From positions 868,001 through 932,000 of the forward strand of contig CANLPY010000001.1 in the NCBI GenBank assembly GCA_947493165.1: a DNA stretch of 64,000 nucleotides. Reading direction: 5' to 3'. Source of the stretch: an uncultured Erythrobacter sp. Lineage in GTDB: Bacteria; Pseudomonadota; Alphaproteobacteria; Sphingomonadales; Sphingomonadaceae. Every line of letters begins with the position of its first letter. The first letter of the stretch is position 1. Under the pieces are notes generated by a model, which ran no database searches, was not told the origin of the DNA, and worked only from the letters and a program-made list of their open reading frames with translations. Shown in pieces: positions 37,192 to 46,943 of the stretch. A program made the translations under genes and the position numbers.

Positions 37192-37761
37192 TCATTTCTG
37201 TGAGCCATCAGTCCCAGTCATGCGCTCAAGCTTTTTCGCTTGGGCAGCTAGAGATTCGACTCCCGCTCCGTTGCGCAATTGATCTGTAATGAGATCGCGG
37301 TCAAACTCTCCTCGCGTCCAATTCCCTGTGGAATCGCTTTGGTATTGCGTACCATATATTTGAGACCGTCCTACTGACTGAAGGTATCGGTCCAAAGTTG
37401 CTGCTGCGATCCACTCTGCCTGACCCATACCTAAACCAAGAGCTCGAATTGCCAGCGTGTGCGCGAGTAAATAGTCTTCCGCGGTATCGCCATGTTGAAA
37501 TATGTATGCGGCGGCATAGAAATCAGGGCCGGTTGTTAGTTCACCAGCATCAAGCAGTTCGCGCGTCCTTATTCTGCGCTCGCCGTCTTCACGCTTGATC
37601 TCCCCCCAATCCATATCAGGAGAAAACGAACGGCGTGCTTCTTGATCGGCCGCAAACAACTCAGCCATTTCTCGATTGCCATCCAAAGGCTTTGCGTCAT
37701 CCTGCGCAAATGTCGGGAAGCCGATCGTTAGCGCCAGAGCAATCAGCAGCGAACGTATCAT
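37192..37761 (-). CDS. secreted DUF6624-like protein
   Basis: 189 residues with a cleavable signal peptide ([22 protein letters not shown], cut near residue 19). The mature part has [19 protein letters not shown] and [24 protein letters not shown], blocks I associate with DUF6624, a family of unknown function often predicted to be periplasmic. The start at 37761 gives an ATGA overlap with fabZ; the longer frame lies inside fabZ. Expressed with the bamA-skp-fabZ cluster. Confidence 0.7.
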   Translation of the reverse strand: MIRSLLIALALTIGFPTFAQDDAKPLDGNREMAELFAADQEARRSFSPDMDWGEIKREDGERRIRTRELLDAGELTTGPDFYAAAYIFQHGDTAEDYLLAHTLAIRALGLGMGQAEWIAAATLDRYLQSVGRSQIYGTQYQSDSTGNWTRGEFDRDLITDQLRNGAGVESLAAQAKKLERMTGTDGSQK

Positions 37762-38246
37762 TGCGAAGGCGCATCTGCCATCATCGCTGTGAATTCGCAC
37801 TGGCAGGTCACTTTGCCCTCGACGCTGGCTTTGCCGGCAAACTTGTAAGCGCGGCTGCCTTTCTTGAGGAATTCGACCTCCAGATCGAGCAAGCAGCCCG
37901 GTGTGACCGGCGCACGAAACTTCGCGTTCTCGATCCCCATAAAAATCACGAGCTTGCCCGAATCGGCCAGGTTCATGGTCTCAATGCCGAGAATACCTGC
38001 GGCCTGCGCCAGCGCTTCGATTTGGAGCACACCAGGCATAATAGGAGCGCCAGGGAAATGCCCCTGAAAGAACTCCTCATTCATGCTGACGGCCTTCACC
38101 GCATGAATGCGTTCTCCAAGGTCAATGGTACGGACCCGATCAACCAGCAACAATGGATAGCGGTGGGGCAGAGCTTTCAGCACTTTGTGAATATCGTAAT
38201 CCACGATCTGCCCGGTTGGACCGGACTTCTCCGCGCCGTCGCTCAT
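37758..38246 (-). CDS. fabZ: 3-hydroxyacyl-ACP dehydratase FabZ
   Basis: 162-residue hot-dog-fold dehydratase of fatty-acid elongation. Catalytic His63 ([11 protein letters not shown]) and Glu77 (LQIEA) are in place. In most Gram-negative bacteria fabZ sits between lpxD and lpxA; here it directly follows skp and is followed by a DUF6624 gene. Thus the lipid A genes are missing from the locus while the fatty-acid enzyme remains. Confidence 0.95.
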   Translation of the reverse strand: MSDGAEKSGPTGQIVDYDIHKVLKALPHRYPLLLVDRVRTIDLGERIHAVKAVSMNEEFFQGHFPGAPIMPGVLQIEALAQAAGILGIETMNLADSGKLVIFMGIENAKFRAPVTPGCLLDLEVEFLKKGSRAYKFAGKASVEGKVTCQCEFTAMMADAPSQ

Positions 38247-38283
38247 AACCCTGCCCCTATGCCTTGTGTGGTGCCTACAAGCC

Positions 38284-38979
38284 TTATCGGCCTGTAGGAG
38301 CTTGAGCCGCTGCTGGCTGTTGTTGCTGCTGTTGCGCTGCTTGCTGCTGCTGGATCGCTTGCGCGGTTAGCAGCACTTGCTGAATTTGTTGGTACAGCGC
38401 GACTGAGTTGCGGTTGGGCTGCCATCCTTGAGCCGGGACAATGTTAACATTCGCAACCTTCGTGTTGAGCGAAGCGGTCACTTTTTGCGTGATGTCGGCA
38501 GCCTGCGGAGCATAAACAATAGATTCAGGCGAAAGGATCATCTGGATCGAATTGGCCTGAACGACTTCCTGAAGAGCCGCTGGGTATTGAGCGAGTATCT
38601 GCTCAACCGCATAAACGCGTGCGCCGTCAATTTGTGCAGTAAGCTGCTGGATTTCACGATCGATAGTTTGGATCTGGGTCAACTGAGGCGTGCCATTGGC
38701 GGCTGTTTGTTCTGCCTGGCTAAGCTCACCATCGCTATTCGTGTCGAGTTGCTGGAGCAACGTTTGGCGCTCCTGACCCTTAGCGCGGCGCGTATCAATC
38801 TGCGATTTATATGTTGTCGCAACTTGCTGATAAGCGGTTTGGAACGCGGTGGTGCCGATGACCACACTTGGTGTGTCAATGGTCGCGAAGCTGCCCTGCA
38901 CCTGAGCAGTAGCAGGCACCGCAATCGCGGTCGACATGGCGAGGCTCGCAATGGCGAGCGATTTAACAATGAGTTTCAT
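38284..38979 (-). CDS. skp: OmpH/Skp-like periplasmic chaperone with EF-hand loop
   Basis: 231 residues. Signal peptide of about 25 residues ending ATAQ. The body is two long helices joined by a tip, as in Skp, the trimeric chaperone that delivers outer-membrane proteins to BamA. At the expected helical turn lies a perfect 12-residue EF-hand loop, [12 protein letters not shown] (residues 79-90: Asp79, Asn81, Asp83, Gly84, Glu85, Ser87, Glu90). The C-terminal 20 residues are Gln/Ala-rich (see repeat). The gene starts inside the bamA stop codon (1-base overlap) and precedes fabZ. The position after bamA supports the identity; sequence similarity to classical Skp is low. Confidence 0.82.
   Translation of the reverse strand: MKLIVKSLAIASLAMSTAIAVPATAQVQGSFATIDTPSVVIGTTAFQTAYQQVATTYKSQIDTRRAKGQERQTLLQQLDTNSDGELSQAEQTAANGTPQLTQIQTIDREIQQLTAQIDGARVYAVEQILAQYPAALQEVVQANSIQMILSPESIVYAPQAADITQKVTASLNTKVANVNIVPAQGWQPNRNSVALYQQIQQVLLTAQAIQQQQAAQQQQQQPAAAQAPTGR
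38308..38353. repeat. CAG/CAA trinucleotide run in skp
   Basis: Imperfect run of GCTGTTGCTGCTG-type triplets encoding the Gln/Ala-rich tail of the Skp-like protein. Such tracts are prone to slippage in multiples of three, changing tail length without shifting frame. Confidence 0.65.
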
Positions 38980-41633
38980 TAGAACTGAGTTCCTACGTTG
39001 AATGAGAATAGTTTATCGTCGTCACCTTCGACCGTGCGCAAAGCATGAGCGAGATCGATGCGGAACGGACCGAATGGTGAATTCCAGTTTACGCCGATGC
39101 CGACTGTGACGCGCGGACTTGGTGAATTGCCGAGGAAAACCTCCTCGAACGATCCTGGAACAAATGTGTTCGGCGTCCCATCAGCCGCAACAGCATCTGC
39201 AGTGAGATTACCAGCTGCATCGATAAATGGCAGGCCATCGATTAATTCAGGCTGAGTGATGCCCCAAAGCGCGCCTACATCGACAAAGACAGACGGACGA
39301 AGGCCTAATTCACGCGCCCCAGTGCCAAGCGGAATCTCCAGCTCAGCTCGACCTAGGTAATAATTGCGGCCACCGATAGCATCGTCTTGAATTTGCTGAC
39401 GATCTAGAATGACGGTGCCATCAGGATTAAACGGCCGGCGCAATACGCGCGGCCCCACACCGCGAATATCGAAGCCTCGAATTTGCGGTTCACCGAGGAA
39501 GAAGCGGTCCGTGAGCCGTACATCATCAACGCCAACACCGGGTCGATTCTCGAACGGAATGATGGTGCCGCCTTCGGCAGAGAGTGAGAAGATGAATCCG
39601 CTACCAAGGCTGAAATATTGCGCCGCTTGACCGCGGAACCGCAAATATTTCACGTCGCCGCCAAGGCCAGCGAATTCCGTTGAGAAATTGGCGCTTGCAC
39701 CGCGCGAAGGCCTAACCCGCGAGTTCAAAGTATTATAGGCGAGATTGACACCCACAATAGAGCTCAACCGCTCTCCCAGCGCGTCGCATAGGAAACGGCT
39801 CCCCCGCAGCGGGTCACAGGTATCGTTCGGACTATTGCCGCGGATCAAGTCTCCATTAGAATCTGTAAAGAAAATGCCACGATCAAGATCAACATCGTCG
39901 TAGTTTAGCGTGTAACTTGCGACGAGCGAGATAAACTCTGTGATCGGAACACCGCCCCGAATTGTAAAACCGGTCGTTGCTTGCTCAAAAGTGCGATTGC
40001 GGTCACTACCATTGAAGTTGAAACTGTTGAAATCTCGGCGAAAAATATCAAGACCCGCGGAGATATTCCGATCAAATACATAGGGGTCAGAAAAGCTCAA
40101 TTGCGCCGAACGTGAGAAGCGCGAAAGGTTCACACTGAGGCCAACGGTCTGGCCGCGGCCACGGAAATTACGCTGACGGATTGAACCTGAGAGGATAAAG
40201 CTCTCAATCGAAGAAAAGCCCGCAGAGAACTGCAGCTCGCCTGTGGGCTGTTCTTGAACATTCGCCTCAAGCACAATCCGGTCTGGCTGACTGCCTTCAA
40301 CCTGACTAACTTCAAAGTTTTCTTGGAAGTATCCGAGCGACGCGATCCGGGCCGTGGTACGCTGAACTCCCAATGAGTTGAACGCATCACCTTCGCTAAT
40401 GCGGAATTCACGGCGGACAACCTTGTCCTGCGTTAGGGTGTTACCGTTCACGTCAACCCGCTCAACATAAACCCGTGGTGCCTGGCGCAACACGAAGTTA
40501 ATGTTCATCGTCAGCGTTTCTTTGTTACGGTCGAACTGGGGCTGCACGTCGGCAAACGCATAACCAAAGCTACCGGCAAGGTCAGACAATTGCTCTACGG
40601 TGTCTTCAACCGATTTGGCATTGTACCAATCGCCTGTTTGCATTGGCAGGCGTGTCGCAAGGGCATCGCCATCAAAATCGCGAAGCTGGCTCTCAACCTC
40701 AACGTCGCCAAATTTGTAGCGCTCGCCCTCTTCCACCACATAGGTGATGATGAAGTCTTCTTTATCAGGCGTAAGTTCAGCAACCGCTGATACGACGCGG
40801 AAGTCAGCAAAACCTTCAGTTAGATAAAACTGACGCAGCTTTTGCTGGTCAAAGGCCAAGCGATCAGGGTCATAGCTGGTGTTGGAGCTAAAGAAGCGCG
40901 TAATTCGCGCTTGCTTCGTCACCATCTCACTGCGCAGCTCCCCATCAGAGAATTCTTCGTTACCGATGATGTTGATCTGGCGGACCTTAGACTTCGGCCC
41001 CTCGCTGATCTCAAACACAATATCGACGCGGTTTTGCGGCAGGGTGACCATCTTCGGTTCGACGGTCGCGGCAAAGCGGCCTTGCCGCTTATAGAGTTCA
41101 ATAATCCGGGCAACGTCAGCGCGAACCTTGGAACGGGTGAAAATCTGGCGCGGGGACAGCTTGATCTCTGGCAGAATCTTGTCGTTCTTGATCCGCGCAT
41201 TGCCTTCCAGAACGATGCGGTTGATGACCGGGTTTTCTGTGACCGTAATGACGACATTGCCGTTGTCATTGCGGATTTGTGCGCCGCCAGCGAACAGCTC
41301 GGTCGCGCCCAAGTCCTTAATCGCCTGGTCGGCTGCGACGCTGGTATATTCCTGACCAACGCGCAAACGGATGTAGCTGAGAATGGTTGTCGGCTCGAGC
41401 CGCTCTGCCCCAACCACGCTGATTGTATTGATCGTTTGAACAGCGGGCGCAGGTGGCGGCGCAGGCGTCGCGTCTGCCGGTTGAGCGGCTGTTGCCTCTT
41501 GCGCGCCTTCTACCTGATCTTGTGCAAGAGCGATATGTGGCAGGCCGCCAAGCGCGCTGGTGCACAAAAGAGCGATAGAGAGCCGCCCGGCTGACTTAAC
41601 AGACACGGCGTGTGTCTTGTTGCTTCGGTTCAT
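38979..41633 (-). CDS. bamA: outer-membrane protein assembly factor BamA
   Basis: 884-residue Omp85 protein inserting beta-barrel proteins in the outer membrane. Signal peptide of about 37 residues, then a short Ala/Pro-rich linker (PADATPAPPPAPAV). Five POTRA domains span about 65-430 (INTISVVGAERLEPTTILSYIRLRVG opens the first). The C-terminal 16-strand barrel carries the conserved VRLTDRFFLGEPQIRGF motif and ends in a phenylalanine (GTQF). Lies between rseP and skp, the standard order. Confidence 0.96.
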   Translation of the reverse strand: MNRSNKTHAVSVKSAGRLSIALLCTSALGGLPHIALAQDQVEGAQEATAAQPADATPAPPPAPAVQTINTISVVGAERLEPTTILSYIRLRVGQEYTSVAADQAIKDLGATELFAGGAQIRNDNGNVVITVTENPVINRIVLEGNARIKNDKILPEIKLSPRQIFTRSKVRADVARIIELYKRQGRFAATVEPKMVTLPQNRVDIVFEISEGPKSKVRQINIIGNEEFSDGELRSEMVTKQARITRFFSSNTSYDPDRLAFDQQKLRQFYLTEGFADFRVVSAVAELTPDKEDFIITYVVEEGERYKFGDVEVESQLRDFDGDALATRLPMQTGDWYNAKSVEDTVEQLSDLAGSFGYAFADVQPQFDRNKETLTMNINFVLRQAPRVYVERVDVNGNTLTQDKVVRREFRISEGDAFNSLGVQRTTARIASLGYFQENFEVSQVEGSQPDRIVLEANVQEQPTGELQFSAGFSSIESFILSGSIRQRNFRGRGQTVGLSVNLSRFSRSAQLSFSDPYVFDRNISAGLDIFRRDFNSFNFNGSDRNRTFEQATTGFTIRGGVPITEFISLVASYTLNYDDVDLDRGIFFTDSNGDLIRGNSPNDTCDPLRGSRFLCDALGERLSSIVGVNLAYNTLNSRVRPSRGASANFSTEFAGLGGDVKYLRFRGQAAQYFSLGSGFIFSLSAEGGTIIPFENRPGVGVDDVRLTDRFFLGEPQIRGFDIRGVGPRVLRRPFNPDGTVILDRQQIQDDAIGGRNYYLGRAELEIPLGTGARELGLRPSVFVDVGALWGITQPELIDGLPFIDAAGNLTADAVAADGTPNTFVPGSFEEVFLGNSPSPRVTVGIGVNWNSPFGPFRIDLAHALRTVEGDDDKLFSFNVGTQF

Positions 41634-41710
41634 GAAGTAAGTGTTCCCGTCTAACCCGTCGTTCGATCACGCACGCCTGCCCCGGGGCGTGATTTCATTA
41701 GGCTGTTACA

Positions 41711-41729
41711 GCACAGGTCTCGCCTGTGC
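41711..41729. other. hairpin in the rseP-bamA spacer
   Basis: GCACAGG and CCTGTGC form a perfect seven-pair stem around TCTCG in the 163-bp spacer between rseP and bamA. No T-run follows on either strand, so it may be an mRNA processing or stability element rather than a terminator. Confidence 0.4.
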
Positions 41730-41796
41730 CCGATGCCGCCTGAGCAATCAAGCAGGCAAGCCCGCCAATCACCCTTCATCGCCCTGCTTTCCCCGG

Positions 41797-42942
41797 CTAA
41801 CTGCCAAATATCGGCCCAAAGACCGGCAGCGACACCAGATCGTTGAAGGTCACGACCACCATAAAGATCAGCACGAATGCTATTCCGCCTCGATAGGCAT
41901 ATTCGGTCGCGCGAGGGCCAACCGGCTTCTTACGGATCGCTTCTGCGGCGTAAAAGGCAAGGTGACCACCATCGAGTGCTGGGATTGGCAAAAAGTTGAT
42001 GAATGCCAAATTAAGCGAGATGAGCGCGACGAAGTTGATAAAGTCGACTGTACCACGGCTGAGCTGCTCGCCAGAATATTTTGCAATTTTGATAGGCCCG
42101 CCCAATTCCTTGATTGAGCGTTCACCAAACAGGATCTGCTTGATACCTGTCACCATCATCTTGGTGATTTCCCAGCACTGCCCAGCGGCAAGCGGGATAG
42201 ACTGCAACACGCCAACGTCTTCAAAAACGTATTCGGCATCCAGCGGGCTCACGCCAATTAGGCCAATCTTACCGGAATTGCCGAACTCATCGGCTTGATC
42301 GACACTCGCGATCGTCAACGGAATTTCGAGGTTGCCGCTGCCTTCGCGCTCAACTTCAATGACGACCGATCGGCCTGGATAAAGAGCGATCTCTTTGCGA
42401 ATGTCATCGAAGTCCGCAATTGGTTCGCCGTCGATTTGAACAATCACATCGCCGATCTGCATACCAGCATCCTGCGCTGCGGACTGCTCTGCAAAGGCAC
42501 CAATTTCACGTGTGTCGACATCACTTTGCAAAGTCGGCTTGCCGTAAATCATGAAGAATGCCGCAAAAATTGCGATTGCGACGATCAGGTTTGTGACCGG
42601 GCCTGCAGCAACAATGAGCGCGCGCTTCCACAGTGCAGCATTCTGAAAGCTGCCGTCCTCAACATCACTGACCGGTGCATTGGGATCGGGAATGCTTGCG
42701 GGGTCCATATCGCCCTTGAATTGGACATAGCCACCCAGTGGCAGCGCCGATAGTTTCCAGCGAGTGCCGTGCTTGTCTGTGCGTCCGATCAATTCCTTGC
42801 CAAAGCCGACCGAGAACGCTTCTGCCTTCACGCCGAACCAGCGTCCGACGAGATAATGGCCAAGCTCATGCACGGTCACCAATGGCCCAAGCAAAAGCAT
42901 GAACCCAACGGCGTACATCCAGAATGGGGGCGATTCAAACAA
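41797..42942 (-). CDS. rseP: site-2 protease RseP
   Basis: Intramembrane zinc metalloprotease of about 381 residues that cuts anti-sigma factors and leftover signal peptides. HELGH (near residue 25) gives two His ligands and the catalytic Glu; the distal ligand lies in NFLPIPALDGG. One PDZ domain is recognisable (MQIGDVIVQIDGEPIADFDDI). The TTG at 42942 is chosen because GGAGAG lies 8 bases upstream and the product starts MFESPPFWMYAVGF. The ATG at 42993 would overlap dxr by 59 bp. It couples to dxr by an 8-bp overlap. Confidence 0.9.
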   Translation of the reverse strand: MFESPPFWMYAVGFMLLLGPLVTVHELGHYLVGRWFGVKAEAFSVGFGKELIGRTDKHGTRWKLSALPLGGYVQFKGDMDPASIPDPNAPVSDVEDGSFQNAALWKRALIVAAGPVTNLIVAIAIFAAFFMIYGKPTLQSDVDTREIGAFAEQSAAQDAGMQIGDVIVQIDGEPIADFDDIRKEIALYPGRSVVIEVEREGSGNLEIPLTIASVDQADEFGNSGKIGLIGVSPLDAEYVFEDVGVLQSIPLAAGQCWEITKMMVTGIKQILFGERSIKELGGPIKIAKYSGEQLSRGTVDFINFVALISLNLAFINFLPIPALDGGHLAFYAAEAIRKKPVGPRATEYAYRGGIAFVLIFMVVVTFNDLVSLPVFGPIFGS

Positions 42943-44098
42943 GGGCGTGGCTCTCCAACACTGCGCTAGCATACTGCCGCGCTTCGCCATCAACGCTCAA
43001 AACATCGTCGAGGCTGAGCGGTGTAGCAGCGCTATAGCGATTTAAGACATCCTCTACCACTACTGCGATCCGCGTGAACCCTATCTGACCAGCAAGAAAC
43101 GCGGCGACTGCCACTTCGTTCGCAGCATTGAGAGTGGCGGGCGCACCGCCACCAGCTTGAATGGCCTCTCGCGCAAGACGTGTCGCAGGAAAACGCGCTT
43201 CATCTGGTTTAAAGAACGTCAGCTCGCCAATCATCGGCAAGTCAAGCGGCTGCATCGGAGTTACCATCCGCGCCGGATGGGCCAAACAAGACGCGATTGG
43301 TACTCGCATATCAGACGGGCCAAGCTGGGCGAGGGTCGAGCGGTCCTTATACTCGACCATTGAGTGAATGACGCTTTGCGGATGCACCACGACGCCCAAA
43401 CGATCTAACCCGACGGGGAACAGATGGTGAGCTTCGATGAATTCAAGCCCTTTGTTCATCATCGTCGCGCTGTCGACGCTGATCTTTGCGCCCATATCCC
43501 AATTGGGATGAGCCACAGCTTGCTCAGGGGTCGCCGCGTCGAGCTGAGCCTGCGACCATTCGCGGAACGGGCCACCACTTGCTGTGAGTGTGATACGAGC
43601 AACATCAGCAATATCACTGCCAGCCAAGCACTGGAAAATTGCATTGTGCTCTGAATCGACCGGCAAAAGCGTCGCACCGTGGTTTGCGACCGCTGCCGTC
43701 ATGACGTCACCAGCGGAAACTAGCGCCTCTTTATTTGCGAGCGCCACTGTCCCGCCCCGCTCAATCGCGGCCATTACCGGTGCAAGACCGGCGCACCCGA
43801 CAATTGCCGCGACCGTCAGATCGACCGGCCGTGCAGCCGCATCGCAAAGCGCCTGCGCGCCGCCGGCCGCTTCGATTCCACTGCCGGATAGCGCCTCGCG
43901 TAATTCGGCAAGGCAGCTCTCATCGCCGACCACCGCAAGTTTCGCACCGAATTCGCGCGCTAGCTTTGCCAATTCGTGCGCCGAACAATTGGCCGTCAGC
44001 ACTTCGACTTGCCAATCATCGCGGTTGCGACTGATCAGGTCGAGCGTCGATGCACCCACTGATCCGGTGGCGCCTAATATGGTGAGAGACCGCGTCAT
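42935..44098 (-). CDS. dxr: 1-deoxy-D-xylulose-5-phosphate reductoisomerase
   Basis: 387-residue NADPH enzyme making methylerythritol 4-phosphate for isoprenoids. The N-terminal nucleotide motif LGATGSVGASTLDLI, the metal-binding VPVDSEHNAIFQCL and SASGGPF-like (LTASGGPFREW) blocks are intact. Lies between cdsA and rseP. Its isoprenoid products feed uppS encoded three genes upstream. Confidence 0.95.
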   Translation of the reverse strand: MTRSLTILGATGSVGASTLDLISRNRDDWQVEVLTANCSAHELAKLAREFGAKLAVVGDESCLAELREALSGSGIEAAGGAQALCDAAARPVDLTVAAIVGCAGLAPVMAAIERGGTVALANKEALVSAGDVMTAAVANHGATLLPVDSEHNAIFQCLAGSDIADVARITLTASGGPFREWSQAQLDAATPEQAVAHPNWDMGAKISVDSATMMNKGLEFIEAHHLFPVGLDRLGVVVHPQSVIHSMVEYKDRSTLAQLGPSDMRVPIASCLAHPARMVTPMQPLDLPMIGELTFFKPDEARFPATRLAREAIQAGGGAPATLNAANEVAVAAFLAGQIGFTRIAVVVEDVLNRYSAATPLSLDDVLSVDGEARQYASAVLESHALV

Positions 44099-44105
44099 TG
44101 CGTGC

Positions 44106-44843
44106 TTATCCCAAAAAGATGCGCGTAATGGCTAGTACAAAGAAAACCGCAAGGAACCCATCAAGCCTGTCAAACAAACCGCCGTGGCCAGGAATGAGTG
44201 TGCCGGAATCCTTGACGCCCGCTTTGCGCTTTATCCAGCTTTCAAAGAAATCGCCAGCCTGCGCGAGCACGGCGATCACTGTGCCAATTACAATCGGGCC
44301 GATAACGCTGGTGATGTCAAAACCTTCAGTCGAGATTGACCCAAAATGCTGTGCTTCTGGATATAGCAATTGGACACCAAGGGTCACGATGCAGGCTGCA
44401 AGGATGCCACCGCCAAGCCCCGCCCAAGTTTTGGACGGGCTGACACTTGGCAGGATCTTGGGTCCGCCAACCGCGCGGCCAGCAAAATAGGCCCCAACAT
44501 CAACAGCGATGATCGGCAGGATAAATCCGACTAGCATAAAGAACGGAACATAGCTTTGGCGAACCTCGACCATAGCCAATGCGGCCCCGCCGACATAAAG
44601 GGCCCCGAAAAATAGCCATAGCACTTCGATAAGGGGCGAACCTGCGAACGCCTTGACGAGTTTGTTCCACTCCCACAGCACCAAACCTGCCAGCAGGGCT
44701 ACAAACGCAACCCAGAACCAGCCACCGAGCCATAGAAGAAAGCTCGCCACACCAACCATCACCAGTGCAGAGGCAAGCCGCACGGGCAAGTCAGCGTTCT
44801 TCGATTTGGTTGCGGGAGTTGCCGCTTGTTCACCGTCCGCCAA
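44106..44843 (-). CDS. cdsA: CDP-diglyceride synthetase CdsA
   Basis: About 245-residue, multi-helix membrane enzyme making CDP-diacylglycerol for PgsA and PssA. The family signature is clear: SVSPSKTWAGLGGG, then SWIKRKAGVKDSGTLIPGHGGLFDRLD. The TTG at 44843 is chosen because GAGGGAG precedes it at normal spacing, giving a 14-bp overlap with uppS; an ATG at 44870 lacks a ribosome binding site. Seven bp separate it from dxr. Confidence 0.9.
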   Translation of the reverse strand: MADGEQAATPATKSKNADLPVRLASALVMVGVASFLLWLGGWFWVAFVALLAGLVLWEWNKLVKAFAGSPLIEVLWLFFGALYVGGAALAMVEVRQSYVPFFMLVGFILPIIAVDVGAYFAGRAVGGPKILPSVSPSKTWAGLGGGILAACIVTLGVQLLYPEAQHFGSISTEGFDITSVIGPIVIGTVIAVLAQAGDFFESWIKRKAGVKDSGTLIPGHGGLFDRLDGFLAVFFVLAITRIFLG

Positions 44844-45519
44844 AACGTCGCTCCCTCTTGGCAAAATCATCCAGCGCCGTTTGCAGATCCTCAGGTTTGA
44901 AATCCGGCCACAAGGTATCGATGAACAGCATCTCAGAATAAGCCGATTGCCACAGCAGGAAGTTCGACAAGCGCACTTCCCCGCTGGTCCGGATCAGCAA
45001 ATCCAGCGGAGGCAAATCGGCCGTATCGAGATGAGCGCTGATCGCCTCAGGCGTTACATCACCAATCGCAGCCGCCTTTGCTGCAGCGCGGGCAATCTCA
45101 TTTTGTGAGCCGTAGTTGAGCGCGACAGCAAGCGTTTGCGAACCATTACTGGTCTGCTCAAGCGCATCCTCAAGCATCGCGACAATATCAGGCGCCAGTC
45201 CCTGCCAATCACCGATAATTTTCAGTCGCACATCATTGGCTATGAATTCAGGCAAATCCGATTTGATGAACTTGCGCATCAAATTCATCAGGTCATCGAT
45301 TTCATCGTCCGACCGCTTCCAGTTTTCAGAGGAGAACGCATAGAGCGTAAGGCAATCCAGCCCCATCCCGCCAACATTGCGGACCAGCTCACGAACGGCT
45401 TCGACACCGCGTTGGTGGCCAATGGCGCGCGGCAAGGCGCGCTTCTTCGCCCAGCGGCCATTGCCATCCATAATGATCGCGACATGCCGGGCGCGATTGG
45501 CCTCTGATTGCTTCCCCAT
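44830..45519 (-). CDS. uppS: isoprenyl (undecaprenyl) diphosphate synthase
   Basis: 229-residue cis-prenyltransferase that makes the C55 carrier lipid for peptidoglycan. It starts with the family motif IIMDGNGRWAKKR, then GHQRGVEAVREL; the C-terminal DLLIRTSGEVRLSNFLLWQSAYSE is diagnostic. Located between frr and cdsA (12 bp after frr). Confidence 0.95.
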   Translation of the reverse strand: MGKQSEANRARHVAIIMDGNGRWAKKRALPRAIGHQRGVEAVRELVRNVGGMGLDCLTLYAFSSENWKRSDDEIDDLMNLMRKFIKSDLPEFIANDVRLKIIGDWQGLAPDIVAMLEDALEQTSNGSQTLAVALNYGSQNEIARAAAKAAAIGDVTPEAISAHLDTADLPPLDLLIRTSGEVRLSNFLLWQSAYSEMLFIDTLWPDFKPEDLQTALDDFAKRERRFGGR

Positions 45520-45531
45520 CAGAGCCTGACC

Positions 45532-46089
45532 TTACTGGGTCAGGATCTCCTGCACTTTTTTGTCCACGACGGTGTCAATCTCAGCGACATGCTTGTCAGT
45601 CAGCTTCTGCACGTCTTCTTCGTGTCGTTTGCGCTCATCCTCTGAGATATCTTTGCTCTTCTCATCGGCCTTCAGGGTCTCCATTCCATCGCGGCGAACA
45701 TTCCGCACAGCGATCTTGGCTTTTTCACCGTACTCGCCTGCCAGTTTCGCTAGCTCCTTGCGGCGTTCCTCAGTCAGATCAGGCATAGGCAGACGCACGG
45801 TCTGGCCATCGGTCATCGGATTAAGACCAAGATTAGCCTTGGAAATGCCCTTCTCTACCGCACTGACATTCGATTTGTCCCACACCTGAACGCTGAGCAT
45901 ACGCGGCTCAGGTGCAGAAACGGTCGCAACCTGCGCAAGCGGCATCATTGCGCCGTAGACTTCGCAAACGACCGGATCGAGCAAAGCGGTGTTCGCCCGG
46001 CCCGTGCGCAGTCCCCCAAGATCGCCCTTAAGCGATTCCACCGCGCCATTCATCCGGCGCTCGATATCTGCCTTGTCATATTGAGCCAT
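45532..46089 (-). CDS. frr: ribosome recycling factor
   Basis: 185-residue factor that splits post-termination ribosomes together with EF-G. The length is exact and the sequence contains [17 protein letters not shown] and the conserved C-terminal helix ([21 protein letters not shown]). It starts 3 bp after pyrH. Confidence 0.96.
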   Translation of the reverse strand: MAQYDKADIERRMNGAVESLKGDLGGLRTGRANTALLDPVVCEVYGAMMPLAQVATVSAPEPRMLSVQVWDKSNVSAVEKGISKANLGLNPMTDGQTVRLPMPDLTEERRKELAKLAGEYGEKAKIAVRNVRRDGMETLKADEKSKDISEDERKRHEEDVQKLTDKHVAEIDTVVDKKVQEILTQ

Positions 46090-46092
46090 GGT

Positions 46093-46815
46093 TCAGGCTT
46101 CCTCTTTCACAATTGTTTGAACGCCCTTGCCGTCTAGGACACGGGCGACATTCCCTTTTTCTCGGATCGAGAACACCACTATCGGGATATTGTTCTCGCG
46201 GCAAAGCGCGACAGCAGTCGCGTCCATAACCTTTAGATTATCCGACAGCACTTGGTCATAGCTGATTGTATCAAAACGGACCGCATCCGGGTTGTGCTTG
46301 GGGTCGCTGTCATAGACGCCGTCAACGCTAGTGCCTTTTAGCAATGCGTCGCAATTCATCTCTGCTGCGCGCAGCGCTGCGCCGGTATCCGTTGTGAAGA
46401 ACGGGTTGCCAGTTCCGGCGGCGAAGATCACCACGCGGTCTTTTTCCAGATGCCGTTCTGCGCGGCGGCGAATGTATGGCTCGCAAACAGTGCTCATCGG
46501 GATTGCGGATTGCACCCGCGTTGGCACGCCAGCTTGCTCCAGTGCATTTTGCATGGCTAGCGCGTTCATGATGGTTGCAAGCATGCCCATGTAGTCGCCG
46601 GTTGTTCGGTCGAGTCCTCTGGCTGCACCAGCCACGCCGCGGAAAATGTTGCCACCACCGATGACTAGGCAAACCTCAAGGCCACTGTCTTTGGCAACTT
46701 TCACTTCCTCGGCTAACCGAGCAACGTAAGCAGGATCAATCCCGTAATCCTGCTCTCCCATCAAAACTTCGCCTGATAGTTTCAAGAGGACGCGTTTGAT
46801 CTTGGGAAGGGCCAT
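46093..46815 (-). CDS. pyrH: UMP kinase
   Basis: 240-residue amino-acid-kinase-fold enzyme converting UMP to UDP. Typical blocks [42 protein letters not shown] and [16 protein letters not shown] are present. Unlike the usual rpsB-tsf-pyrH arrangement it is separated from tsf by an opposite-strand gene, so it needs its own promoter in the 128-bp divergent gap (46816-46943). Confidence 0.96.
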   Translation of the reverse strand: MALPKIKRVLLKLSGEVLMGEQDYGIDPAYVARLAEEVKVAKDSGLEVCLVIGGGNIFRGVAGAARGLDRTTGDYMGMLATIMNALAMQNALEQAGVPTRVQSAIPMSTVCEPYIRRRAERHLEKDRVVIFAAGTGNPFFTTDTGAALRAAEMNCDALLKGTSVDGVYDSDPKHNPDAVRFDTISYDQVLSDNLKVMDATAVALCRENNIPIVVFSIREKGNVARVLDGKGVQTIVKEEA

Positions 46816-46943
46816 TGGTGGTGTGCTCGCTGCAAGTGTTTCGGCTTTGCTCAGGCCTTATCCGGGCAGCGGGTCGCTGCCAAGAGGTATGGGGATGGAT
46901 TTGCCCTTGCGCGAGCCAACTGCTTGCGCAATCCCTAATTGTG

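Noticed and set aside
40842..41594. 250-codon plus-strand frame opposite bamA
   Set aside because: Antisense shadow of a well-supported gene; no ribosome binding site or domain.
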